A stretch of DNA of 64,000 nt from Caecitellus pseudoparvulus (GCA_965644315.1 CBFFRQ010000031.1:124001-188000); one strand, 5' to 3'; positions 1-9,795 are shown, counted from the first letter of the stretch. Numbers and translations: made by a program. The notes: generated by a model not told the origin, from the sequence alone.

Positions 1-103
1 TAAGCGGCGAGGCGGCGTGAAAACCACAACCCCCCGCCGGAAGTGAGCCGGGGGGGGAGCAGGGCAGCAGATGCAGAGCATGCAGCTGGCCCGGAGTGTA
101 TTG

Positions 104-109
104 AATGCA
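104..109 (-). terminator. 3'-end motif TGCATT after nitroreductase gene
   Basis: On the minus (sense) strand this reads TGCATT, 13 nt past the TAG stop at 125-123. It is half of the AATGCATT palindrome found after many genes here. It is a weaker example because the AA half is missing. Confidence 0.4.
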
Positions 110-122
110 GTGGTTCTGCGCC

Positions 123-1028
123 CTACCTCGCCTCCCACGGCTGCCCGAAGGTGTCAGCCCGCACCATGTCTGGCAGTGCGAAGCGTGGACTGCGCCGGGC
201 CTGGGAGGGGTCCTCCGCGTGTGCCTGCCCCATGGAGATGATGAGGGGCACGTCGTACCTGCTGGGGATGTCCAGCGCCCGGGCGATGCGGTCTCCGTCG
301 AAGCCCTCCATGGGACAGGTCGCCAGTCCGTGGGCCGTCGCCGCGAGCAGCATGGTGCTGGCTGCCATGGCCGTTTGCTTGTACGCCCACGCCGTGGGAG
401 ATTGGGGTGTCGGCATGGGGGTCAGCGCGGATGCAGCCCGGATGAGGGTGGAGCGCACCAGGCTCGCGATGCGCGGCAGGGGGCCCGAAGCGAAGGCTGC
501 CGCATTCATTGGCAGGGAAGCAAGGTACCCTTCGTGCGCCCCGCTGGACCGCTCCATCTGCACCACCGCGTCCACTCGGCGCAGGGACTCCAAATCAGCT
601 GCGAATACAGCTGTCACGGCTGCGTCCTGCACACGCCAGGCGTTCGGGCCCAGGCACGCGTCCGCCACGGCAGCCTTGGCCTCCTCTGACTGCACCATGA
701 CGATGGTATACGGCTGGAGGTTGAAGCCGGAAGGCGAACGCTGGGAAAGGGGTTGGGGGGCGAGGCAGTGGTGAGGGGCTTGCCTGCAGAAGCTGGAGTG
801 CATCTCCGTACGCACCAGCGTTTGGGTCAGGATGTCCTCCAACACGTCAGGGGGTATCACGCTGTCTCGCTGGAAGCGCTTGCAGGACCGGCGCGTGTTG
901 ACCACCTCCCGCATGACGTCAGCCGCTGAGGTGGATGCAGCACGATACCAAGCCCTGACCAGCGGTAGCCTGACGGTCTGCACCGCAAGACTCTGCGTCC
1001 CTGCTGCACAACAGCGGCGCAGCGCCAT
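123..1028 (-). CDS. Nitroreductase-family flavoprotein, probably organellar
   Basis: Two exons, 1028-816 and 740-123, separated by a 75-nt intron (741-815, GTGCGT...CAG, phase 0). The intron has no in-frame stop, so the unspliced frame also reads through. Spliced length is about 276 residues. Removing the intron restores the family sequence TRRSCKRF (FMN phosphate-binding region) and QTLRSPSGFNLQPY, the conserved S-x-x-N-x-Q-P substrate and FMN loop of nitroreductases. The C-terminal part has the usual ATCPMEGFD and RYDVPLIISMG segments. The first 33 residues are rich in Arg and Ala and low in acids, suggesting a mitochondrial or plastid targeting peptide (inference). The family reduces quinones or nitro compounds with NAD(P)H and FMN; the substrate here is unknown. 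A TGCATT motif lies 13 nt past the stop. Confidence 0.85.
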   Translation of the reverse strand: MALRRCCAAGTQSLAVQTVRLPLVRAWYRAASTSAADVMREVVNTRRSCKRFQRDSVIPPDVLEDILTQTLVRTEMHSSFCRQAPHHCLAPQPLSQRSPSGFNLQPYTIVMVQSEEAKAAVADACLGPNAWRVQDAAVTAVFAADLESLRRVDAVVQMERSSGAHEGYLASLPMNAAAFASGPLPRIASLVRSTLIRAASALTPMPTPQSPTAWAYKQTAMAASTMLLAATAHGLATCPMEGFDGDRIARALDIPSRYDVPLIISMGQAHAEDPSQARRSPRFALPDMVRADTFGQPWEAR

Positions 1029-1545
1029 GGTGCTGAACGCTGGCGAAACGCAAGCAAGGCTGAAAACTGAGACGCCGCCTGGCGCCGCCTGCCACGCAGT
1101 AGTGGTACAGACAGCAGGTGATTTACTTAAGAGTCGAAATGCTGCTGTGATGGTCGTGTGATTTTTTTAATTTGGTGCACCCATCGCACGAAAAAGCAAC
1201 TTTTAGTACTCTGTGACATAAAGGAGAGCACAGCAGTAAAGAAGGGTAGTTACGCTTTCTTGGATTATTGCTTCCTGAAAGATGAACATGAATGCACCGT
1301 TTTGCATGCATACACAGATGCCCTCCGCACCATGGATCAAATCATCAAGCTCCAGGACCTCTGAGAGCCGTTTGGCTTGCTAGTCAAGGCGCACATGGCA
1401 ACAGTGCGCGCTGTGCAAGGCTGTTGCCGGGAAGGCGGCGCACAGGATTCCAACGAAGCAAGCCGGCGATCCAGCGGTGCTTCGGGCTGCACCGCCTGAG
1501 GCGCTTACCGCAGCCTTCCGTTTAGGGGTAGTGAGGAAAGGGTGA
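1029..1545. promoter_or_regulatory. Divergent intergenic region with an AT-rich island
   Basis: Region between the starts of the nitroreductase (-) and the first secreted-protein gene (+). About 1110-1370 is strikingly AT-rich for this GC-rich window, with a run of seven T near 1162 and stretches such as TTTAATTTGG and ACATAAAGG. No ORF of convincing coding quality and no tRNA or spliceosomal snRNA pattern could be recognised. It may be a promoter, a short non-coding RNA or a remnant of inserted DNA. Confidence 0.4.
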
Positions 1546-4500
1546 ATGAAGCCTTTCGGCATCAGTTTGTGGGCCTGCCTCTTGGCTGGGCTGGCGGCAG
1601 GCACGGGGGCATGGGCAGTCGCTGCGCGACAGTGGAGTTCAGCACCTTCCCTTGCACCCTCATTCGCGGCCAAGGTCAGGGCCAAGTCTGCAGCCACTGC
1701 ACACACGACAACACCTGCGTCTTGGCCATTTCCCTCGCCACACCCGGATCCCATGGACTCCTTCATGCCGCTGCATGGCCAGATCCGTGACGCGGTGCAG
1801 GCTGGCGCAGTGGGCGAGCTGGGGGCTTTCTTCGTGGACAACACCTTCCTCGCACGCAACGTCGTGCAAGACATGCTGGGCACACAGGACAACTACGGCG
1901 CGTCGGTGACGTGGCAAGCCCTGCAAGGCTTCGCGGGCGCCTCCTCCTTGGCTGGCCACATCGCGGCAAGAGTGGCGGCAGGGGCGCCGCTGGCAGAGGG
2001 CGACGTCACTCCCACCGGCGAATGGGGGGAGGGACATGGCATGCCAGAGGCATGGGCATTCATATTGAACACGACAGGGGCCCACCCCTCGGCCACACGG
2101 CTGGCGAGCTCGCAAAGTGTGGCTGCGCTGTGTGGCGGGCAGCGGCGCTGGGCTGGGCTGTGTGCTGGCTTGCCTGCACTGCTGCCCGCTGCCAGCGAGG
2201 CGCAGGCCCTGACCACGGCACACGGCACCCCTCTAGGCGTGGCGCTGCTCCTGCTGGCCATCAGCCGCCTGGGGACGGCGGCGACCCCCCCCCACCTCGG
2301 CCTGGCGTCCGTGCAGGCGTTTGCCCGCGTGCATGGGCCACCCGCCTGTGCGCTGGCCACCCTCGCCTCCATGCCGGCTCCCGAGCTGCTGTGGCGGGCT
2401 GCACTGTCCCCCTCTGCGAATGCCAGCGAGGATGGAGTGGCATTTGTCTCTGACCCCAGGCGGCAGGAGCGTGGGGACACCACCCCCGGCGGACTGGCGT
2501 GGGAGGAGCAGGAGTTGCGCAGTGCTTGGTCCACGTGCCTGCGAGCTGCCACAGTGCGTGTGCTGCCACGCAGGGCTGGCCATGCCCCCCATGTCCTGAC
2601 TCCCTTGCCCCTATGGGGCGCCGCCTTGCAGGCTTTGCTGCAGGGTGTGGCAGTGGCCCAGGCGCCGCAACAGGGTGCCTCGGCAGGGAACACCCTGCGC
2701 GTGGGCCCCATCACAGCGCTGCTGCGAACAGGCGCCTGGCACGGCATGCAGGGCCTCCTGGTTCAAGGCTCCCTGCGCGCGGCGCTGTGCCCGCACGATG
2801 CCGGCGCCGGGAACGGCACCTGGCTGCACTTGCAGTGTGGCTCCCCCATGCCCTCCACTGTAGCAGCCTCTGCCTTGCGGCAAGCTTTGCTGCTGGCCCA
2901 GGAGTCGGGTCTGGCTCGCATGACGCAGACTGCCACAGGAGCGCTGCCGGCCTCAGCGGCGCGTCTGGTGGACATCATGCGGCACTCAACCGTGCTGGGC
3001 TTCGCGGGGCTCCCGGTGCCTGCAACTGCCGCCGCCCAGGCAAGCCGATCCAAGGCAGGGCTTGCCTGGGGCACGGGCAGGTCCCCCACAACAGTGCACG
3101 GCGTGGCAACTTCTCTGGGGTGGGCCAAGTGGTTCCTCGACGCAGCGGCGCCCTCAGCTCGGGCAGCGCGGTCGGGTGTCAGTGAGGCTGGTGTGTCTTC
3201 GGTGCTAGGGCGCCTGTCAGCGGCGGTGCAGGCTGCTGGCCTGCGACCGCATGCCGTGGTGGAAGTGGAAGGCATCGTGCAGGATGTGGCGGCAGTCCTC
3301 CGACAGCGCAAGGCGTTTCACTGGGCCGGGCTGGACGCCATCCCACTGCCGCCCGCGCTGTCACCCCTGCTGCTGGAGCGGCCGCTGACCGAGAAACACA
3401 CAGCGCTGCTGGCCACCATCCAGAACGCGGTGGTGGCCGTGCTCACGTTGCACGTGTCCGGCAGTGAGCGCAGCGCCGCCTTCCCTGGGTGGACTGGCAT
3501 GGCCCACAGTGCCGGGCAGGGGGACCCCACGTGGCACGCCTGTGTCGGCGCCGCACACTTTGGCGCGCCAGCCGACATTGGGGCAGGTGTGCCGCTGGTG
3601 TCGGCGGCTGCCCCTGATCGCCAGTCCCCCGCTGCCCAGCTCGTGCAGCACCTGCAGTCAGCTCTTGACAGCACTCTGTGGGTGGCGCTGACTGACGTGG
3701 CCTTTCGATGGCGAGCATCTCCCCTGGCCCAGCCGTCCAGCCACGCCCTGTGCCTGGCTGGTGTGACGGTGCAGCCCTGCACCAACGCCAGTCTCCTCTT
3801 GCAGCCCCCGCAGTGGGTGGCTCACCCCGCGGCATTCTACGCTGATGCCGTTGCCGCCGGGTACGCCAGCCCGTTGCTGGAGGATGTCCAAGCGGTGGGC
3901 CGGCTGCTGGCCCGCTTGCACAGAGAAGGCCTGAGCGCCTGTGTCCTGGCTGAGGTGGACGCAAGCTGGAGGCGTAGTGGCGATGCGACGGCAGCTTCCC
4001 ATGACGCGTGGCAGGCTGCCGCGTCGAAGCGACGTGAGGCGCTCAGAGACGCCATTCTGGGGTCCTGCCCAGGGGCGGCCCAGCTGCAGTTCAACGTCAA
4101 GGCGGTGTGCGCCTTCCTCCCCTCGACACTGACCAAGCTGTTCTTCATGCCGCCGGCACGCCTGCCTCCAACTGGCAGTGCCACCGGAGCCTGCGACACC
4201 AAGCCTTCTCTGGACGGAGACCTTTCCTTACTCCAGCTCGTGCCTGTGACGGGTGAGCACTGGAGCAGTGCACTGGCTCTAAGTGCTGCACCTCGCAAAG
4301 CCTGTGCTGGCCGGGCGCTGGCAGCAGGGGACGTGGGGCTGTGGGGCGCCTTGACCAGGTGGTCGGACCGACTTGGCAAGGGAGGGCAAGCAGCTGCCTC
4401 CGCCTGCTCCTTCCTGCACAGTGCCACTTGCTCCCCAGGGGCGGGCTGCGGTGTCGGCTTTGCACACCTGGTGCGGCTGCTGCGGGGCCACCGGCGCCGG

Positions 4501-6933
4501 CTGTGGCTGCTGCAGCAGCGGGTTGAGCTGCAGAGCGTGCAGGCGATCGTGGATGAGCACAGTTTTGGCTCGGGCGACCTGGAGAGCATGCAGGCAGCCG
4601 CGACACACCTTCTGCTGGCCCTGACGCCCCCTGCCATGTACGACGAGGGCACCAGCATTGCAAGCTCCCTGCTGGCCCCCGACGCCGTGGTGCTGGGCGA
4701 GGTGCTGCCCGTGTCGCTGTCCCAGCACTGGGGCGTGTACACGTCCAGGCTTGGCTGTGCCGCGGCGGCGCCCCAGGTGAAGCAAGACGCACACCACGTC
4801 ATGTTCCGGCACTTGCGCGACCAGTTTGTGCGAGCACAAGGCAAGTTGCCCCACGGCGACCCTGGGCGCCGTGTGCCACTGCCCACAGAGGCCCTGCAAG
4901 GCCTGGCCCGTGCCGCAACAGACGTACTGCCGCGGGCAGATGCCGAGCGACTCGTGAGGCACTGGCTCACCCGGCGCAATTCCCGGCTTCTGCGCGACGT
5001 GGAACCGCTGCTGCTGCCCCCACGCGTGACTGCCCGAAAGGCTTTCCCCACTGCCATTGGCGTCATTCAGCACAGCCGGGTGTGGTATGCAGACGAGCCC
5101 CCTGCAGCTCGTGTTTTGCATGGGGATTTACCCGGGGCACTGGTGGCCCACAATGACTCCTGGCTGCACCCACAGCCAGCTCCTTCACCGAGAAGCGTCG
5201 GGTTCCTGCACCTCGTCTTGCACAAACTGGCCCTATTGAACTTGCCCCTGGCCGGCATTCCCAGCCACACACTGCTCACAGATGCTGCGGCGGCGATCGG
5301 GCCCGTTGCAGTGTCTGTGCCCACCGCTTGGCGCCGGAACACTTCAGAGGCGGAGGAGCTGACTGTGGACCATGTCCTGCTGGCAGCTGCAGTGGTGGGT
5401 GCCATTCCCGGCCCCACCGTGTTGAGCAATGCTGGTGATCGGCGGTCACTTCCGACTGCTCCCACCATGCGCTTGGCACAGTTCCTGCGCCTCACTGCAC
5501 AGCGCAGGCCGCAGGAGCCAGTGGCGGTACCTCTGTCGTTCGCGTACATGTCTGCTTCAACTCCAAGCGCAACGCTGGCTGGCGTGTACGGCCTGCTGCA
5601 AGGTCAAGCTGTGAGTGGTCTGAACGCGTCGTTGCAGTCCACTGCTCCGCAGCACGACCTGCTGGCACCCGCTCAGCTTTGCGTGGGAGATGCCTCGCCT
5701 TGGTGTGCGGCGCGCAATGCGCTGTTTGAGGCCACTCGGTCAACGGGCGCGGCCGTGTTTGGCTGTAGTGGGGCCAGCATCGCCGGGGCTGCCAGTGTTG
5801 ACGACTTGCTGCGCTCGGTGCAGCTGTGCTACCACGACTGGACTGGGCCGGCGACCCCCCCAGCTGCAGAGCGGCCCCTGCATTCTGTGCTCCATGCTTC
5901 GGACAACGGGACCTTCACCGCATACCTCTCCGAAGCCAACGTGGGGCTGCATGGAGTGGCGTTCCCGCCTCCCTCCCGCACCACCGCGCCCAGCGCCGTC
6001 GTGCACGCTGTGCAAGGCATGCTGTCTCCCAGAGGCGACGGCGGCGTGCCTGAGCCACTGCGGTTCTTCTCCTCACTTGCAGCGCACGAGGCTGCATGTG
6101 CAGGGGCGCTTGCAGCGTTTGAGAGTGAGGGGGCGCCCTTGCGAGGCGTGGTGGAGGCGTGTTCCGGCACACCCCAACCCACGGCAGTCGCGCCGGATCC
6201 GCCTCGTCCGGAGTCAATCCTGTGGCCGGTGAGCGTGCAAGACATGCAGCAGTACGCGAGTGTTCGCGCGGACATTGCATGCCGGGAAGCAGCGGCAGTG
6301 CAGAGGTCTGCCGACGCAGATGCGCTGCGTGCCAAGCACGGTGGGCCGAGGGCCATGCCAGTTGACGACACGGCGTTTCTGGACGCTGCGCGCGAGGCCT
6401 GCGCACGTGCCCGTGCGGCAGCGACGGCCCTGCTCACTGCAGATGGTCACCACTCGAATGTGACCACCGCCACCGCTGCAGCGTTCCCTGCGTTGGGCGG
6501 ACTGCCCTTGCACACTCCGGCATGGAGCAGCGGCGCAGTGGTGCAAGCCTTGCATGGGCGGCACTTGGTGCTGAGCACGCCGCCAGTGTGCGCCGCCGCT
6601 TCTGCCGAGACCTCTGCCATGCTGGTGCTGCGGCTGGCGACGTGCGTCGGGCACAACTCCTCCCGCTTGCTGCAGGCCATGGACCTGCTGCACGCGGCGC
6701 CGCCTGCCGATGCTCCGAGAGCGCTGCGGCGGGCACGGAGCACGCTGCGGCGCCTGCACGCGTACGTCGGGCCGCTCATGTGCGACGCGCTGCTGCACAG
6801 CCTGGTGCAAGCCTGCCCACGGCTCATGGTGGGGCAATTGGCGCCTGGGGAGTTCGTGCGCCTGCCGCCTCAGTGGGGCCTCGCCACGGTGTCGGCGGGG
6901 CCGGGGGTGTTGCTGCTGAACGGGGGGGGGTAG
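1546..6933 (+). CDS. Very large secreted or ER-luminal protein, unknown family (1795 aa)
   Basis: Single exon of 1795 codons starting at the ATG at 1546. Residues 1-26 form a clear signal peptide: Lys at position 3, a hydrophobic core ISLWACLLAGLAAG, then AWA. The rest is a long, Ala/Leu/His-rich sequence with scattered Cys residues and several N-x-S/T sequons (for example NTT near 178 and NAS near 290), consistent with a secretory-pathway protein. I see no strongly hydrophobic C-terminal anchor. No domain was recognised; comparison from memory with UDP-glucose:glycoprotein glucosyltransferase, the best-known luminal protein of this size, showed no shared motifs. The next gene downstream, in the same orientation 182 bp away, also encodes a secreted single-exon protein, so the two may act together (inference). 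AATGCA occurs 112 nt past the stop. Confidence 0.7.
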   Translation: MKPFGISLWACLLAGLAAGTGAWAVAARQWSSAPSLAPSFAAKVRAKSAATAHTTTPASWPFPSPHPDPMDSFMPLHGQIRDAVQAGAVGELGAFFVDNTFLARNVVQDMLGTQDNYGASVTWQALQGFAGASSLAGHIAARVAAGAPLAEGDVTPTGEWGEGHGMPEAWAFILNTTGAHPSATRLASSQSVAALCGGQRRWAGLCAGLPALLPAASEAQALTTAHGTPLGVALLLLAISRLGTAATPPHLGLASVQAFARVHGPPACALATLASMPAPELLWRAALSPSANASEDGVAFVSDPRRQERGDTTPGGLAWEEQELRSAWSTCLRAATVRVLPRRAGHAPHVLTPLPLWGAALQALLQGVAVAQAPQQGASAGNTLRVGPITALLRTGAWHGMQGLLVQGSLRAALCPHDAGAGNGTWLHLQCGSPMPSTVAASALRQALLLAQESGLARMTQTATGALPASAARLVDIMRHSTVLGFAGLPVPATAAAQASRSKAGLAWGTGRSPTTVHGVATSLGWAKWFLDAAAPSARAARSGVSEAGVSSVLGRLSAAVQAAGLRPHAVVEVEGIVQDVAAVLRQRKAFHWAGLDAIPLPPALSPLLLERPLTEKHTALLATIQNAVVAVLTLHVSGSERSAAFPGWTGMAHSAGQGDPTWHACVGAAHFGAPADIGAGVPLVSAAAPDRQSPAAQLVQHLQSALDSTLWVALTDVAFRWRASPLAQPSSHALCLAGVTVQPCTNASLLLQPPQWVAHPAAFYADAVAAGYASPLLEDVQAVGRLLARLHREGLSACVLAEVDASWRRSGDATAASHDAWQAAASKRREALRDAILGSCPGAAQLQFNVKAVCAFLPSTLTKLFFMPPARLPPTGSATGACDTKPSLDGDLSLLQLVPVTGEHWSSALALSAAPRKACAGRALAAGDVGLWGALTRWSDRLGKGGQAAASACSFLHSATCSPGAGCGVGFAHLVRLLRGHRRRLWLLQQRVELQSVQAIVDEHSFGSGDLESMQAAATHLLLALTPPAMYDEGTSIASSLLAPDAVVLGEVLPVSLSQHWGVYTSRLGCAAAAPQVKQDAHHVMFRHLRDQFVRAQGKLPHGDPGRRVPLPTEALQGLARAATDVLPRADAERLVRHWLTRRNSRLLRDVEPLLLPPRVTARKAFPTAIGVIQHSRVWYADEPPAARVLHGDLPGALVAHNDSWLHPQPAPSPRSVGFLHLVLHKLALLNLPLAGIPSHTLLTDAAAAIGPVAVSVPTAWRRNTSEAEELTVDHVLLAAAVVGAIPGPTVLSNAGDRRSLPTAPTMRLAQFLRLTAQRRPQEPVAVPLSFAYMSASTPSATLAGVYGLLQGQAVSGLNASLQSTAPQHDLLAPAQLCVGDASPWCAARNALFEATRSTGAAVFGCSGASIAGAASVDDLLRSVQLCYHDWTGPATPPAAERPLHSVLHASDNGTFTAYLSEANVGLHGVAFPPPSRTTAPSAVVHAVQGMLSPRGDGGVPEPLRFFSSLAAHEAACAGALAAFESEGAPLRGVVEACSGTPQPTAVAPDPPRPESILWPVSVQDMQQYASVRADIACREAAAVQRSADADALRAKHGGPRAMPVDDTAFLDAAREACARARAAATALLTADGHHSNVTTATAAAFPALGGLPLHTPAWSSGAVVQALHGRHLVLSTPPVCAAASAETSAMLVLRLATCVGHNSSRLLQAMDLLHAAPPADAPRALRRARSTLRRLHAYVGPLMCDALLHSLVQACPRLMVGQLAPGEFVRLPPQWGLATVSAGPGVLLLNGGG

Positions 6934-7044
6934 CACGCGAGTAGTTTGGCTACGTTGCTCGCGTACATTCTTCATGCTCGCTTTCGGCTTCTCGCTGTGT
7001 GCCCGCTGTTTGCCTGCTGTGGTGCAGGCAGCGGAGCTTTGCTG

Positions 7045-7050
7045 AATGCA
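7045..7050 (+). terminator. AATGCA 3'-end motif after the 1795-aa gene
   Basis: AATGCA on the sense strand, 112 nt past the TAG at 6931-6933 and before the next start at 7116. It is one of about 20 such placements in the window, so a polyadenylation signal is likely. Confidence 0.45.
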
Positions 7051-7115
7051 CTGGCTGTCAGGCCAGCGGGCGCTGATTGCGGCACAGCCTTTTGGCGTGT
7101 GTTTACCAGGCAGTC

Positions 7116-9785
7116 ATGGTGCGCCGGGCAGCGGTTGCGGCGTGCGTGCTGGCTGCTGCGATTGGCGCGGCAGCCGAGGCGCAGGGGCCTTGCCTCGTTG
7201 AGGTGTTGGCGCAGGAGTGCGGGGACGTCCTTGACCGCTGCGCAGGCGTGGTGCGCAGGGTGAATGGCGGCGCTCTGTTGCCGTGCTCCACCACCATTTA
7301 CGACGCCACGGAAGCTGCCAGGGTGCTGCTGCACGAAGAGGCGCAGGGGTCCCTGCTGAAGCCTCACGGGGTGAAGCTGGGCGCCTGTGCTACGCGAGCA
7401 GATGCACGGGGCAAGCTCCCGAATTCCGCAGTGGGCACCCGGCTCAACTGCAGCCCACTGCTCAGCATTGACATGGGCCTGATCCAGACGGCAGGGGACA
7501 TCGCCAGTGCGCCGTCGGGGGACGACGGGCTCATGGGCCACTTGATGTCGGCTGTGAACCTCGTCCTGGATGGGCTGGTGGAGCGCTCCGCTTTGAAGGT
7601 TGCGACCCTCGGCAGTACCCTGCAAGCCCTGCAGCAGCACGTGCACAGCAAGCGGCCGCTGGTGTTCCAGTACACCCTGGCCCCTGACTTGTCCAGGCGC
7701 CACCATGAGCCCTCCAAGTTTGCCCTGCCCCTCCTCAACGACACTGCCCACGGCGGGGAAGGTGCCTGGCTGGCAGCGCATGAGGGCACGTACTTGCAGA
7801 GCATCGTGGCAGCGGGCGGCGCCAAGACCGGCCCAGTGCACGCAGGCACATGGGCCGACTTGCCCTCCCGCCCATCTCACGCCATGCCGTACTCTGGCAT
7901 CCGCCTGGGCCTGCCCATGGGGGAGGCGGGCGGCCCCGTCGTACGAGGCGGCCTGGCGCCCATCACCCCCGTCACCGCCCGGCACTTGGAGGAGTTCGTG
8001 ACGGGGAGCTTGGGGGCAGGCATCGCGCTGTCCCACACTGTGCGCGTCCTGCTCCCAGACCTCACCAACCTGCCCACCACCCCCGGCCAATTCTCCGTGT
8101 TTGAGAGCGTCCTGTGCACCGCCCCCTCCCAGACCGAGCCTTGTGCTGTGGACTCCCACATGGTGCGGGCTGGGCTAGACCTGCAGCGTGCCGCGGCCGC
8201 CGACGCCCCCGTCGGATCTCGCGACGTCCTCATGGGCGCTGGCTTCCGCTTCGACACGTGCAATGCCGTGGCTGCCATGCCCCTGCAGGTGCCGTGGATG
8301 ACCATGGCGCCAGGCACGGTGGCCACCATCTCTGTGGCCTTCCACACCGACGCCACCGTGGACGTGCAGGTGAATGGCATGTCTGCGGCCGTGTACGTGC
8401 CCCACACAAAGGCCTGGGCGCGGTCCCCCGCCATGGCGACGCCGCCGGGGTACAGCCAGCCCTTCTGCCACCTCAGCGTGTACCAGCGCGCCCTGTACCT
8501 GGGCTCTCCCGACAGCGCCCCTGTCTGCGACTTGGACCACATCCAGAGCCACGTCAAGGGCTGGGCGCGTGCCACCCACTGGGGGTACTACAGCTTCATG
8601 AACATGCCGCCCAGCTACACCCAGCACGCCAGCACGCCCGAGTTGGCCCTGCGGCAGTTCAAGCCCGCAGATCGCCTGCAAGCCCTGCGCACGACGACGT
8701 CCAGCCTGGCAACGTGGTATGGCCGCATCCAGACGCCTGTGCCGGCAGACATGGTGCTACGGGCGCCGGAAGGGCACGGCTTCGGCGCCGTCACCATCGG
8801 CCGCGTCGCAGTCATGTCTGTGCACTACATGGACCACACCAGCGGCGCCTTTGCCAGCCTGGCGACGTTCTGGGAAGACATCCAGGGAGGAGACATCCCT
8901 GGGCGCAGCGACATGTTCCCGTATGCGGGTGGGGCTGTCGTGTTGAACCCTGAGGACGGGTACATCCTCACCACCCGCACTGCAGCGCTGGGTGGGCAGG
9001 ACGTGCAGGGTGCGGAGCCGCCCGCCTGCCGCCAGTTCCTCATCAAGTGTTCCTCCGCGCCCGCCGCCATCCCCAACGACGCGCCACAGCCGTGTTTCGT
9101 GGCGCGGCTGGTGAAGCTGTCCAGTCCCGAGCTGGACCTCGCACTGCTCAAGGTGGAGCGCGGGCTGGGCATGGGCACCGCGCGCAGCCCGGGCACGATC
9201 AACCCTGCCACCATCACGCCCTCCACCTATGGCGCGCGTGGAGTGAAATTCCTGACGGACGGCATGCGCAAGTGCCTGCGCCGCACCATGCACAAGGCGG
9301 TGGATGCGCCGGCGGCTGTGATGGGCTTCAACGGAGCGACGCCAGACGCTCGCTTCGCTTCAGGCATTGTGGTTGCAAAGAGGGTGCTGGGAAAAGCCCA
9401 GGAAGCAGAGACACTGCCTGTGCAAGGCAGCGCGCCACCCGTCCTGGCGGGCAGTCCTGTCTTCTTTGAACTGGAGGGGACCAGCCCTGCCGTGCACAAG
9501 TGCGCGCACTCCACTGACACACACCCTGACAGGGAGTCAGCCCTGCTGCTGGGCGTGGCATCTGCACCAGGCAACCTGCACGCAGCCTCTGCCAGCACCA
9601 TGGTGCCTGTGCAGGCTGTGCAGCGTTTTCTGGATGCCTGCAGCGCCGGTACCCACGTGCCTGCGGAGCTGGACCCCGAATCACGCAGCATGGGCTTGCC
9701 CGAGTGTGTGCGGCTGGAGGTGAACTCCCGCACAGGCATGGTCAAGCAGGCCCACGCGCGGGGGCTGCCAGCATATGCAGACTGA
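7116..9785 (+). CDS. Secreted protein with a C-terminal trypsin/HtrA-like, probably inactive domain
   Basis: Single exon. I choose the ATG at 7116 (889 aa) because it opens directly into a signal peptide (MVRRAAVAACVLAAAIGAAAEA); the frame upstream has only a TTG. The N-terminal two thirds match nothing I recognise. From about residue 610 the pattern resembles a two-barrel serine protease of the trypsin/HtrA type: GYILTT (where GYILTNxH would be expected), LDLALLKVE with Asp about 674, AGSPVF with Ser about 780 and a late LLLGVASAP...MVPVQAVQRFLD. The Asp and a Ser can be aligned, but the catalytic His is replaced (GYILTTRTAAL) and the GNSGGP loop is shortened, so catalysis is doubtful. The fold assignment is inference from motif order only. 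The stop is followed at once by AATGCATT, shared with convergent RAD50. Confidence 0.65.
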   Translation: MVRRAAVAACVLAAAIGAAAEAQGPCLVEVLAQECGDVLDRCAGVVRRVNGGALLPCSTTIYDATEAARVLLHEEAQGSLLKPHGVKLGACATRADARGKLPNSAVGTRLNCSPLLSIDMGLIQTAGDIASAPSGDDGLMGHLMSAVNLVLDGLVERSALKVATLGSTLQALQQHVHSKRPLVFQYTLAPDLSRRHHEPSKFALPLLNDTAHGGEGAWLAAHEGTYLQSIVAAGGAKTGPVHAGTWADLPSRPSHAMPYSGIRLGLPMGEAGGPVVRGGLAPITPVTARHLEEFVTGSLGAGIALSHTVRVLLPDLTNLPTTPGQFSVFESVLCTAPSQTEPCAVDSHMVRAGLDLQRAAAADAPVGSRDVLMGAGFRFDTCNAVAAMPLQVPWMTMAPGTVATISVAFHTDATVDVQVNGMSAAVYVPHTKAWARSPAMATPPGYSQPFCHLSVYQRALYLGSPDSAPVCDLDHIQSHVKGWARATHWGYYSFMNMPPSYTQHASTPELALRQFKPADRLQALRTTTSSLATWYGRIQTPVPADMVLRAPEGHGFGAVTIGRVAVMSVHYMDHTSGAFASLATFWEDIQGGDIPGRSDMFPYAGGAVVLNPEDGYILTTRTAALGGQDVQGAEPPACRQFLIKCSSAPAAIPNDAPQPCFVARLVKLSSPELDLALLKVERGLGMGTARSPGTINPATITPSTYGARGVKFLTDGMRKCLRRTMHKAVDAPAAVMGFNGATPDARFASGIVVAKRVLGKAQEAETLPVQGSAPPVLAGSPVFFELEGTSPAVHKCAHSTDTHPDRESALLLGVASAPGNLHAASASTMVPVQAVQRFLDACSAGTHVPAELDPESRSMGLPECVRLEVNSRTGMVKQAHARGLPAYAD

Positions 9786-9787
9786 AA

Positions 9788-9795
9788 AATGCATT
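9788..9795. terminator. Palindromic AATGCATT shared by convergent genes
   Basis: Perfect 8-bp palindrome in the 23-bp gap between the stop of the secreted protease-like gene (+) and the stop of RAD50 (-). Each gene reads AATGCATT on its own sense strand, 3 nt and 13 nt past its stop respectively. Probably a bidirectional polyadenylation signal. Confidence 0.6.

Noticed and set aside
1-122. Possible gene end at the left window edge
   Set aside because: Only short frames; the stretch holds the nitroreductase 3' flank and nothing that could be assigned.
1281-1362. Possible box C/D snoRNA (AGATGAA ... CTGA about 80 nt apart)
   Set aside because: C box is imperfect, no terminal stem or C'/D' boxes, and no guide target could be argued by eye.
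7077-7115. 13-residue N-terminal extension of the protease-like secreted protein
   Set aside because: Starts at TTG; the ATG at 7116 gives an immediate, well-formed signal peptide.
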